Of a DNA stretch of 51,159 nt, positions 9,344 through 16,723 are shown in pieces. This DNA is from JAICTV01 sp035634055. GTDB taxonomy: Bacteria; Planctomycetota; Phycisphaerae; Tepidisphaerales; Tepidisphaeraceae. The stretch covers positions 1-51,159 of the forward strand of contig DASQDR010000036.1 in assembly GCA_035634055.1 (NCBI GenBank), written 5' to 3'. The stretch's first letter is position 1; the number at the start of each line of letters is the position of its first letter. Below the pieces are notes generated by a model. The model did not search any database, was not told the DNA's origin, and worked only from the letters and a program-made list of their open reading frames with translations. The translations under genes and the position numbers were made by a program.

Positions 9344-9372
9344 TTGACCGGTCGTTCCAGAATCCCTATGCT
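9344..9372 (+). promoter_or_regulatory. Sigma70-type promoter with palindromic operator for the TetR efflux operon
   Basis: TTGACC (9344-9349), a 17-base spacer and TATGCT (9367-9372) form a strong housekeeping-type promoter about 50 bases before the tetR start. The perfect palindrome GACCGGTC (9346-9353) overlaps the -35 box, where a TetR-family dimer would block RNA polymerase, so self-repression is a reasonable inference. A small palindrome CCCTGTTCAGGG lies just upstream at 9325-9336. Confidence 0.65.
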
Positions 9373-9420
9373 CCCGCTCATCGCACTGCCGATGTACCTC
9401 GCGTGGGGGCAAGGGAAACG

Positions 9421-10008
9421 ATGCCGCGGCCGAAAGAGTTCGATCCCGAGCAAGTGATCGAGGAGGCCCTGGAAACGTTCTGGGAGCACGGCTACTCGGC
9501 CACCAGCGTCAGCGACCTGCTGGAAGAAATGGGGCTCAACCGCGGCTCGCTCTACGGCACCTTCGGCGACAAGAAGCAACTCTTCCTGGCGGTGCTCGAC
9601 AAGTACATGGCGATGCGGCTGAAGGACTGCGAGGCGATGCTGGAAGCGCCCGGCAGCGCCCGGGCGGCGCTGCGGGGGATGTTCGAGCACGTCGTCAGCG
9701 ACTGCACCTGCGAGAAGGGCCGCCGCGGCTGCCTCGCGGCCAAGGCGGCGATGGAGCTGGCGCCGCACGACAAGGACGTCGCCAACTGGTTCCGCACGTT
9801 TCACAAGCGCAACGTCGCGATGTTCGCCAACGTCATCCGCCGCGGGCAGCAGCAGGGCGAGATCTCGAAGAAGCTCGACCCCGAGGCCGCCGGGCGGTTC
9901 CTGCTCAACTCCCTGGCCGGGCTGCGGCTGCTGGGGACGACCGATCCCAACGCCGGCGAGGCGCGGGAAGTGGTGGAGATGACCCTGAAGGTGCTGGAAC
10001 TCAAATGA
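9421..10008 (+). CDS. TetR/AcrR family transcriptional regulator
   Basis: A 195-residue one-component repressor. Residues 8-55 form the TetR helix-turn-helix, with ALETFWEHGYSATSVSDLL, then GLNRGSLYGTFGDKKQLF, the most conserved part of the family. The C-terminal ligand domain has a short Cys-containing segment (DCTCEKGRRGCLAAKAA) typical of one subfamily (TetR_C_6/YxaF-like). It starts at the ATG at 9421, preceded by AAGGGAAA; the open frame reaches back to 9214 but that part lies in the repeat and promoter. It overlaps the RND adaptor gene by four bases (ATGA), so it probably controls the adaptor and pump and its own synthesis. Confidence 0.9.
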   Translation: MPRPKEFDPEQVIEEALETFWEHGYSATSVSDLLEEMGLNRGSLYGTFGDKKQLFLAVLDKYMAMRLKDCEAMLEAPGSARAALRGMFEHVVSDCTCEKGRRGCLAAKAAMELAPHDKDVANWFRTFHKRNVAMFANVIRRGQQQGEISKKLDPEAAGRFLLNSLAGLRLLGTTDPNAGEAREVVEMTLKVLELK

Positions 10009-11453
10009 AACACACGAAGCAGATCGTCTCCGCCGCGCTTCTCGTCGCTGCCGCTGGCGCGATTGTCACGGTCGCCGGCCTGGCCGGGTGCGACCGGGAG
10101 CAGAAGGGCGGCGGGATGGGTGCGGTGGCGGCGATGGAGCGCCCCCCGGCCGCGGTCTTCACCGCCGCCGCGCTGTCGCGCGACGTGCCGGTCTACCTCG
10201 AGCAGATCGGCCGGACCGCCGCGCGCGAGATGGTCACCATCCGCCCGCAGGTGGGCGGGCGCATCGTCGCGATCCACTTCGAGGACGGCGCCAACGTGAA
10301 GAAGGGCGACCCGCTCTTCACCATCGACCCGCGCCCGTTCCAGGCGGCGCTGGACGAGAAGAAGGCGCTGCTAGCACAGGCGCAGGCGACGCTGAAGCTC
10401 AACGCCAGTGAGCTGGAGCGCGTGCAGGGGCTCAGCGGCACCGGCGCGATCTCGGCGCAGGAGATCGAGTCGAAGCAGAACGCCGTCGCCGTCGCCGAGG
10501 CGCAGGTGCAATCGGCGCAGGCGGCGGTCGAAACGGCCACGCTCAACCTCGACTACTGCAAGATCACCTCCCCCATCGAGGGGCGCACCGGGCAGCGGCA
10601 AGTCGACGTCGGCAACGTCGTCAACGGCGGCGGCGGGGACGGCGGCGGCAGCAACAACGGCGGCGGGCCGGGCGGCGGCGGGGGCGGCGGCAACATGCTG
10701 CTGACCATCCAGCGGCTCGACCCGATTTACGCCGACTTCACCGTGACCGAGAACGAATTCGCCACCGTCCGCCGATTCATGGCCCAGGGAGCGCTCGATG
10801 GGTCTGACCCGACGGGGCGCGTGAAGGTGCTGGTCGAGCTTCCCGCCGACGCCGGCAGCGTGCTGGCCGCGATGGGCGGGGCGGGAGCCGCACCGGCCAC
10901 GCCCGCCGATCCGTCCGCAGCGCCGGCCGGTCCGTCCGCGACGCCGCAGCCCGGAGCGGGCGCAGCGCCATTGCCCGCCGCTCCGTCCACCGCGCCGACC
11001 GGTCCCGCCGCCGGCCCGGCGACGCTGCCGACGCCGCGGTCGGTCGCCCCGCGCGAGGGCGTGCTGACGTTCCTGGACAACGCCGTGCAGCAGGGGACCG
11101 GCACCGTCCGCGTCCGCGCGACGCTGCCCAACGCCGACCGCTACTTCTGGCCCGGGCAGTTCGTCCGCGTGAAGCTCGTGCTGACGGTGAAGAAGAACGC
11201 CGTGCTGATCCCCGCGCAGGCGCAGCAGATCGGCCAGCAGGGCCCGTTCGTCTACGTGATCAAGGACGGCGCCGCCCAGCTCCGCCCGATCGTGATGGGC
11301 CAGCGGCAGGGCGACCTGATCGTGGTGGACGGCGTGGAGGCGGGCGAGCAGGTCGTCGTCCAGGGCCAGATGGGCGTGATGCCCGGCGGCAAGGTGATGA
11401 TCGCAAACGCGCCGCCGGCAGCGCCGACGACGCAGACGGCGGGCGCGAACTGA
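10005..11453 (+). CDS. RND efflux periplasmic adaptor (membrane fusion lipoprotein)
   Basis: A 482-residue AcrA/MdtA-like adaptor that would link the inner-membrane pump to an outer-membrane channel. It has a lipoprotein signal peptide with lipobox LAGC (Cys about residue 29), the lipoyl half-motif VGGRIVAIHFEDGANVKKGD, an alpha-hairpin (about 115-190) and the beta-barrel region. Two low-complexity insertions stand out: a Gly/Asn run at about 207-230, in the second lipoyl half, and an Ala/Pro/Ser/Thr-rich stretch at about 289-345, within the beta-barrel domain. Both keep the frame and the downstream family motifs (VRVRATLPNADRYFWPGQFV), so the protein is probably functional with surface loops added. 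No outer-membrane partner gene follows this pump. Confidence 0.9.
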   Translation: MKHTKQIVSAALLVAAAGAIVTVAGLAGCDREQKGGGMGAVAAMERPPAAVFTAAALSRDVPVYLEQIGRTAAREMVTIRPQVGGRIVAIHFEDGANVKKGDPLFTIDPRPFQAALDEKKALLAQAQATLKLNASELERVQGLSGTGAISAQEIESKQNAVAVAEAQVQSAQAAVETATLNLDYCKITSPIEGRTGQRQVDVGNVVNGGGGDGGGSNNGGGPGGGGGGGNMLLTIQRLDPIYADFTVTENEFATVRRFMAQGALDGSDPTGRVKVLVELPADAGSVLAAMGGAGAAPATPADPSAAPAGPSATPQPGAGAAPLPAAPSTAPTGPAAGPATLPTPRSVAPREGVLTFLDNAVQQGTGTVRVRATLPNADRYFWPGQFVRVKLVLTVKKNAVLIPAQAQQIGQQGPFVYVIKDGAAQLRPIVMGQRQGDLIVVDGVEAGEQVVVQGQMGVMPGGKVMIANAPPAAPTTQTAGAN

Positions 11454-11477
11454 CCGTATGGGTAAGCCGCGGCGGCG

Positions 11478-11673
11478 TCAGTGGTCGGTGATTAGTGATC
11501 AGTGGTCAGTGGTCAGTGGTCCGTGGTCAGTGATTAGTGATTAGTGGTCAGTGGTCACTCGCGTGCTCGCGTTGTCGTGGGCGCCGCGCGAGTGATGGCG
11601 GCCGCAACAAAACGGCGCACTGGAGTCGAGCGCCACGCGAGTGACCAGTGACAAATGACCAGTGACCCATGAC
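11478..11673. repeat. Heptamer GTGGTCA tandem repeat with an inverted arm
   Basis: Between the adaptor and pump genes, 11478-11563 is made of GTGGTCA, GTGATTA and GTGATCA words in tandem. At 11636-11673 the same words recur on the opposite strand (CGCGAGTGACCAGTGACAAA and onward). The two arms can pair through GGTCACTCGCG and CGCGAGTGACC. The element splits what would otherwise be a tight adaptor-pump operon. Confidence 0.85.
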
Positions 11674-11726
11674 AGCTCGAGCGAACGCGTAACGAACAGC
11701 AGGTAACGTCCAACCGGAAGACCCCC

Positions 11727-14700
11727 GTGAACCTCTCCGAACCCTTCATTCGTCGCCCGGTGATGACGGTCGTGCTGACCGTCAGCGCGGTGCTGTTCGG
11801 GATCCTCGCGTACCGCGCGTTGCCGGTGGACGCGTTGCCGCCGGTGGATTACCCGGTGATCCAGGTGAGCGTCGGCTACCCCGGCGCCAGCCCGGAGACG
11901 GTCGCCTCCACCATCGCCACGCCCCTCGAGCGGCAGTTCATGCAGATCGCCGGGCTGGAACTGATCACCAGCAAGAGCACGCAGGGGTTCTGCTCGATGA
12001 CGTTGCAGTTCGTGCTCTCCAAGAGCGTGGACGCGGCGGCGACGGACGTGCAGGCGGCCATCAGCCGGGCGCAGGGCAACCTGCCGCAGGACCTGCCCGC
12101 CCCGCCCACGTTCGAGAAGAGCAACCCCAACGACCAGCCGATCCTCTACATCGCGCTGACCAGCGACAGCATGACGCGCGGCCAGCTCTACGACCTGGCC
12201 AGCACGCAGGTGAGCCAGCGGATCAGCATTTTGCCCGGCGTCTCCAACGTGGACGTCTACGGCACCAAGAGCGCGGTGCGGATCAAGGCTGATCCCTCCG
12301 CGCTGGCGGCGCGCGGGATGACGGTGGACGACCTCTCGACCGCCATCACCGACCAGACCACCTACCAGGGCGCCGGGCAGTTCGACGGCCCCGACCGCAC
12401 CTACCTGCTCCAGCCGCAGGGGCAGGTGGAGACGGCCGAGGGGTACAACAACCTGATCATCGGCACCAAGGACGGCTCGCCGATCTACCTCAAGGACGTG
12501 GCGCAGGCGCGCGACGGCGTGCAGGACGAGCGCGTGGACATGCGCTTCTGGGTCCGCGGGCGCGAGGTCCCCAAGGCAACGGTGGTGGTTGCCGTCTTCC
12601 GCCAGGCCGGCTCCAACGCCGTCGAGGTGGCCAACTCCGTCAAGTCGCTGCTGCCGGAGGTGGCGCCGCAGCTTCCGGCGTCGGTCAACATCATCCCGAT
12701 CTACGACCGCTCCAAGACCATCGTCAACAGCGTGCACGACGTGCAGGAGACGCTGTACATCGCCTTCGCGCTGGTGGTGGTGGTGATCTTCGTCTTCCTC
12801 GGCCGCGCCACCGACACCCTGATCCCGGTGGTCGCGCTGCCGCTGTCGCTGCTGCTGACGTTCATCGGCATGCGGGCGCTGAACTACAGCCTGGACAACC
12901 TCTCGCTGATGGCCATCACGCTGGCGATCGGCTTCCTGGTGGACGACGCGATCGTGTTTTTGGAGAACGTCGTCCGCCGGATGGAGCAGTACGGCGAGAC
13001 GCCGCTGCGCGCGTCGATCAACGGCGCGCGCGAGATCTCGTTCACCATCCTGTCGATGACCCTCTCGCTGGCGGCGGTGTTCTTGCCGCTGATGTTCATG
13101 AGCGGGATCATCGGCCGCATCTTTCGCGAGTTCGCCGTCACGATCATCATCGCCATCCTGGCCAGCGGCGTGGTGTCGCTGACGCTCACGCCGCTGATGT
13201 GCGCCCGCATGATCGGGCAGCGCGGGCACGGGCATAAAAAGACGTGGATGGAGCGCCTCTTCGGCGCGATCGAGCGCCCGGTGCTGGCGTTCTACGGCAG
13301 CACGCTCTGGTTCTTCCTCCGCCACCGGTGGATCTCGGCGGTCATCTGGGTCGTCTGCCTCGCGGGCACCGCGTGGCTCTTCTTGTCGATGCCGACCTCG
13401 TTCCTCCCCGTCGGCGACAGCTCGTTCTCTTGGGGCGTGCTGATCGCGCAGGAAGGCGCGTCGCCGGAGCTGATGCGTCAGTACCAGGATCGCGCTGAAA
13501 AGATCCTGCACGCCAACGACGCCATCGACATGACCTTCACCATGACCGGCAACGGTCAGTTCCTCAACTCCAACATGGGGCTGCTGCTGGCCTTTTTGAA
13601 GGACCCGGACAAGCGCCCGCCGCTGACCACGACGGACATGGCCACCGGGCAGCCGGTGACGATCCAGAAGCCGACGATCGTGGACGTGTCGCAGGACACC
13701 GCCGGCAAGCTCATGATGGGCCTGCCCGGCGCCATTGGCGTGCTCACGCCGCAGCCGGTGCTCGAGATCTCGACCGGCGCCACCAGCCGGCAGGGCGGGC
13801 AGTTCGCCTTCAGCCTGAGCGGCATCGACTCCAAGGAGGTCTACGCGTCGGCGCAGCGGCTGACGCAGCGGCTGATGCCGGAGATCGGCCGCAAGTTCGC
13901 CGGCATGCCGATCAGCGACATGTTCCTCCAGACCCCGCAGCTCAAGATCGACATCCTGCGCGAGCGCGCCGCGATGTACGGCGTGTCCGCCGAGCGGATC
14001 GAGGCGCTGCTGCGCAACGCCTACAGCCAGAATTACGTCTACCTGATCAAGCAGCCGCAGGACCAGTACCAGGTCATCCTCGAGACCCGCGACCAGACCC
14101 GCCGCCACCCCGAGGACTTGTCCCTGCTCTACGTGCGCAGCGATAACGGCCAGAACCTGGTCCCGCTCTCCGCCGTCGCCACCTGGAGCGAGACGCTCGG
14201 CCCGCAGGCGGTGAACCACCTCAACCAGTTCACCAGCGTGACGATCAACTTCAACCTGATGCCCGGCGTCACCATCGGCGAGGCCATGGGCTTCATCGAA
14301 GGTCTGGCCAAGGACCCCACCGTCGTCCCCACGCACATCCGCACGCAGTTCCAGGGCGAGGCCCTCACCTTCCGCGAGACGATGAGCAGCCTGACGATCC
14401 TGATCGTGCTGGCGGTGTTCGTGATGTACGTGATCCTGGCCGTGCTGTACGAGAGCTACCTGCACCCGGTGACGGTGCTGTCGACGCTGCCGACGGCGAT
14501 GGTCGGCGGGCTGGCGACGCTGTGGGTCTGCCGGTGGATGGGCATGCCGGGCATCGATTTGTCGCTCTACGCCTTCATCGGGCTGTTCATGCTGATGGGA
14601 ATCGTGAAGAAGAACGGGATCATGATCGTGGACTTCGCCATCCAGCGCGTCGCCGCCGGCGAGACCGCCGAGCGATCGATCCACCAGGCGAGCATCGACC

Positions 14701-15056
14701 GCTTCCGCCCGATCCTGATGACCACCCTCGCGGCCGTCATGGGGGCGGTGCCGATCGCCTTCGGCCTCGGCGCCAGCGGCCCGGAGCGCCGCCCGCTCGG
14801 CCTGGCCATCGTGGGCGGTCTGCTGGTCAGCCAGCTCATCACGCTCTACGTCACGCCGGTCATCTACCTCTACATGGAGCTATTCCAGGAGAAGGTGCTC
14901 AACCGCGTCCCGTTCCTCGCCACCCACTACGACGGCCACGCGGCCACGCCGGGGTCGCGCGTCGCGGGCGACGAGGGAACCGACGGCCCCGACCGCGAGC
15001 GCAATCCCGAGCCCGAACTCGTCGGCTCCCGAACCGGCAACGGCAACGGGCACTGA
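11727..15056 (+). CDS. RND efflux pump, HAE1 family (MdtB/AcrB-like)
   Basis: A 1109-residue inner-membrane, proton-driven efflux transporter. It starts with the family signature NLSEPFIRRPVMTVVL, continues with VSVGYPGASPETV, and has the TM4 motif GFLVDDAIVFLENVVRRME that carries the paired proton-relay aspartates. The C-terminal half repeats the fold, with KKNGIMIVDFAIQ and RFRPILMTT. It is slightly longer than typical (about 1040 residues), owing to a polar C-terminal tail of about 45 residues. Translation starts at GTG 11727, with GGAAG upstream. It is expected to work with the adaptor encoded just before it; the trimeric outer-membrane channel must come from elsewhere, possibly the TolC-like gene at 39322-40833. 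Confidence 0.93.
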   Translation: MNLSEPFIRRPVMTVVLTVSAVLFGILAYRALPVDALPPVDYPVIQVSVGYPGASPETVASTIATPLERQFMQIAGLELITSKSTQGFCSMTLQFVLSKSVDAAATDVQAAISRAQGNLPQDLPAPPTFEKSNPNDQPILYIALTSDSMTRGQLYDLASTQVSQRISILPGVSNVDVYGTKSAVRIKADPSALAARGMTVDDLSTAITDQTTYQGAGQFDGPDRTYLLQPQGQVETAEGYNNLIIGTKDGSPIYLKDVAQARDGVQDERVDMRFWVRGREVPKATVVVAVFRQAGSNAVEVANSVKSLLPEVAPQLPASVNIIPIYDRSKTIVNSVHDVQETLYIAFALVVVVIFVFLGRATDTLIPVVALPLSLLLTFIGMRALNYSLDNLSLMAITLAIGFLVDDAIVFLENVVRRMEQYGETPLRASINGAREISFTILSMTLSLAAVFLPLMFMSGIIGRIFREFAVTIIIAILASGVVSLTLTPLMCARMIGQRGHGHKKTWMERLFGAIERPVLAFYGSTLWFFLRHRWISAVIWVVCLAGTAWLFLSMPTSFLPVGDSSFSWGVLIAQEGASPELMRQYQDRAEKILHANDAIDMTFTMTGNGQFLNSNMGLLLAFLKDPDKRPPLTTTDMATGQPVTIQKPTIVDVSQDTAGKLMMGLPGAIGVLTPQPVLEISTGATSRQGGQFAFSLSGIDSKEVYASAQRLTQRLMPEIGRKFAGMPISDMFLQTPQLKIDILRERAAMYGVSAERIEALLRNAYSQNYVYLIKQPQDQYQVILETRDQTRRHPEDLSLLYVRSDNGQNLVPLSAVATWSETLGPQAVNHLNQFTSVTINFNLMPGVTIGEAMGFIEGLAKDPTVVPTHIRTQFQGEALTFRETMSSLTILIVLAVFVMYVILAVLYESYLHPVTVLSTLPTAMVGGLATLWVCRWMGMPGIDLSLYAFIGLFMLMGIVKKNGIMIVDFAIQRVAAGETAERSIHQASIDRFRPILMTTLAAVMGAVPIAFGLGASGPERRPLGLAIVGGLLVSQLITLYVTPVIYLYMELFQEKVLNRVPFLATHYDGHAATPGSRVAGDEGTDGPDRERNPEPELVGSRTGNGNGH

Positions 15057-15092
15057 GGGGATGACAAGGTGAGGGGGTGACAAGGTGAGGGG
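15057..15092. repeat. Short direct repeat after the RND pump
   Basis: Directly after the pump stop codon, the words GATGACAAGGTGAGGG and GGTGACAAGGTGAGGG occur head to tail. This is the first of several small repeats that fill the 306-base spacer up to the pseudopilin gene. Confidence 0.7.
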
Positions 15093-15170
15093 CGGAGTTC
15101 TCGCCCAACCGCGCCACCCCGGGGTGCCCCTACTTAGCGCCGGTGCGCAGCACCGGGAGCTGTCGACGCG

Positions 15171-15357
15171 AGGCACGAAGACACCGAGGGGAGAGCGACG
15201 AAGCGACGAAGCGACGAAGCGACGAAGCGGAAGAATGGGCGCTGAGTCGCCGGGACATCCAGGAAGTGAGAAGGCGGCGAGGGAGAAAGTGAATTCACTT
15301 CCTCCCTCGCCGCCTTTTTCACTCCGTGCCTCCGTGCCTCCGTGCCTCCGTGCCTCC
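15171..15357. repeat. Compound repeat of three octamer arrays around a hairpin
   Basis: GAGGCACGAAGACACCGAGG (15171-15190) is followed by four copies of GCGACGAA (15195-15226), a long hairpin (15266-15322), and four copies of TCCGTGCC (15323-15354). The last array is roughly the reverse complement of the first, so the outer elements can also pair. The GCGACGAA array matches the repeat at the left edge of the window in inverted orientation. Confidence 0.85.
15266..15322 (+). terminator. Long palindrome with T-run, probable terminator of the RND pump operon
   Basis: AAGGCGGCGAGGGAG (15271-15285) and CTCCCTCGCCGCCTT (15302-15316) pair perfectly. The inner AAGTGAA/TTCACTT extends the stem to the centre, with a single A:C mismatch. 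Five T residues (15315-15319) follow on the plus strand. The site lies between convergent genes, so it would stop plus-strand transcription from the pump. The unusually long and symmetric stem suggests a mobile palindromic element that is also used as a terminator. Confidence 0.6.
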
Positions 15358-15362
15358 CGCCC

Positions 15363-16277
15363 TTACGGCATGTACGGCACCGGCGCGTACGTCGCGTAGT
15401 CATATCCCTTGGTCGACACCGATCCGCCGAGGAACTGCTCGAGGTACTGGACGATCGCGATGATCTCCTGGTACTTGCCGCTCTCCGGCAGTTGCGTGCC
15501 GGGGTGGACGTTGGCGGTGCGGACGCTGCCGTCGGCGAAGCCGAGGTTGAAGGCCATCGACTTGCGCAGGTTGTGCGTCGCGTACGCGCGGCCCGAGCCG
15601 CCGGCGAGGTGGCCGTAGACCGGGTCGGCGACGATCGCCCGCGGGATCTCGGGGTAGCTGCCGTTGGTCACCGTGCCGGTCGGCGGCAGGGCGGTGCTGG
15701 GGTTCCAGAGCTTGATCGTCCCCTTCGGGGCCCGGCCGAAGCGGTGGAGCTTGGGCCACAGGCGGAAGAGCGACCCGTCGGCGATCCCAAGCGCGGGGTT
15801 GGCGGGCGAGGCCTTCATGTGGATGTTGTAGAGGAAGTTGTAGCGGTCCTTGTCGACCGTCGCGTCGCGAATGGCGTTGGGGCAAAGGTAGTACGGCGAG
15901 GAGGGCTGGTCGCCGCCCGGCCCGCCGAGGTACTTCAGCGCGACGAGCCGCCCGATGTTCGAGCCAACCGCCTGGTACGGCGCGCCCGCCCACCCCTGCC
16001 CCTGCATGACGCCGGCATTGGCGAACCCGAAGCCGAGCGGGGGTGGATCGCCGCGGTGCGCGAGCATCGGCGGCAGCTGGCCCTTGTTGTCGTTGGCGTA
16101 CATGATGCGCGCGGTGGCGATCTGCCGCAGCAGCGCCGCGCACTTGGTGACCTGCGCCTGCTGCCGCACGCGGCTGAGCACCGGCAGCAGGATGCCGATC
16201 AGCACCGCGATGATGCCGATCACCACGAGCAACTCGACGAGCGTGAAGCCGCTACGACGCTGAATTGAACGCTGCAT
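15363..16277 (-). CDS. Type II secretion-like pseudopilin, DUF1559 planctomycete family
   Basis: A 304-residue protein with a prepilin peptidase site RRSGFTLVELLVVIGIIAVL at residues 7-26: cleavage after Gly10, methylated Phe11, and Glu at position +5 of the mature protein. The rest of the hydrophobic helix and an Ala/Gln-rich stalk follow. The C-terminal globular part has the family's HN...FNLGFADGSV motif. Such proteins are the numerous pseudopilins of Planctomycetota, assembled in the inner membrane and reaching the periplasm; their exact cargo is unknown. The ATG at 16277 was chosen because it gives the normal short leader peptide with AAAGGGTG upstream; the open frame extends 34 codons further without support. 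Confidence 0.88.
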   Translation of the reverse strand: MQRSIQRRSGFTLVELLVVIGIIAVLIGILLPVLSRVRQQAQVTKCAALLRQIATARIMYANDNKGQLPPMLAHRGDPPPLGFGFANAGVMQGQGWAGAPYQAVGSNIGRLVALKYLGGPGGDQPSSPYYLCPNAIRDATVDKDRYNFLYNIHMKASPANPALGIADGSLFRLWPKLHRFGRAPKGTIKLWNPSTALPPTGTVTNGSYPEIPRAIVADPVYGHLAGGSGRAYATHNLRKSMAFNLGFADGSVRTANVHPGTQLPESGKYQEIIAIVQYLEQFLGGSVSTKGYDYATYAPVPYMP

Positions 16278-16723
16278 AAAAGCACCCTTTTCGACGAGCG
16301 AGATGGTTGCACAACGCGCCGGCCGCGCGATCCAATGCCCCGCGGGGGGCCGGCGACGCGCCCGCCCGGCAAAGTACATTTTAACCCACCCGCCGCCCGC
16401 GCAACGCCCCTTTCAGGCAAATCACCTGCTGATTCAGGAACCGGGGCAGACTCGGTCAAGTGGCGCGGGCGGGGCGGCGGTGTAATGCGCCCGCGTCGTT
16501 GCCACACTCTCAGGACAACTAAAGGGGCGGATTCCAGGGTGGAGGATCCTCGATGAGCAAAATGCCTTCAACGGCGACACGGGCGGCTTCTTGATAGCGG
16601 AAATCAGGAAATGATCGAAACGGGGACGCCTCGCGCGGCGCACCCGCGGCCGCCATTTCTTCATGCTTTCCTGTTGAATATTGTTTCGACACTCGACATT
16701 CGACATTTGCCATTTGCCATTCC
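16278..16723. other. Spacer between pseudopilin and selO, no gene supported
   Basis: This is the upstream region of the minus-strand pseudopilin. Bases 16520-16640 are less GC-rich than the flanks and contain a short open frame (minus, 16519-16713) with no recognisable family. At 16676-16722 there is a run of CGACATT, CATTTGC and CCATTTG words, another planctomycete-style spacer repeat ending at the selO stop codon. Confidence 0.5.
16676..16722. repeat. CATTCGACATTTGCC word repeat
   Basis: Partly overlapping copies of CACTCGACATT, CGACATT, TTGCCATTTGCCATT lie immediately beyond the selO stop codon. Only one arm is seen here, unlike most other repeat loci in the window. Confidence 0.6.

Noticed and set aside
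11541..14684. A 1047-codon open frame antisense to the RND pump, and similar long antisense frames at 24911-28003, 6763-9036 and 37326-39230
   Set aside because: They are shadows caused by very high GC. Their translations are His/Arg/Asp/Val/Gln-rich without any domain, while the opposite strand carries full known families.
16519..16713. A 64-codon open frame after selO on the minus strand
   Set aside because: It begins inside a spacer repeat and has no recognisable family; a decayed gene fragment cannot be excluded but is not supported.
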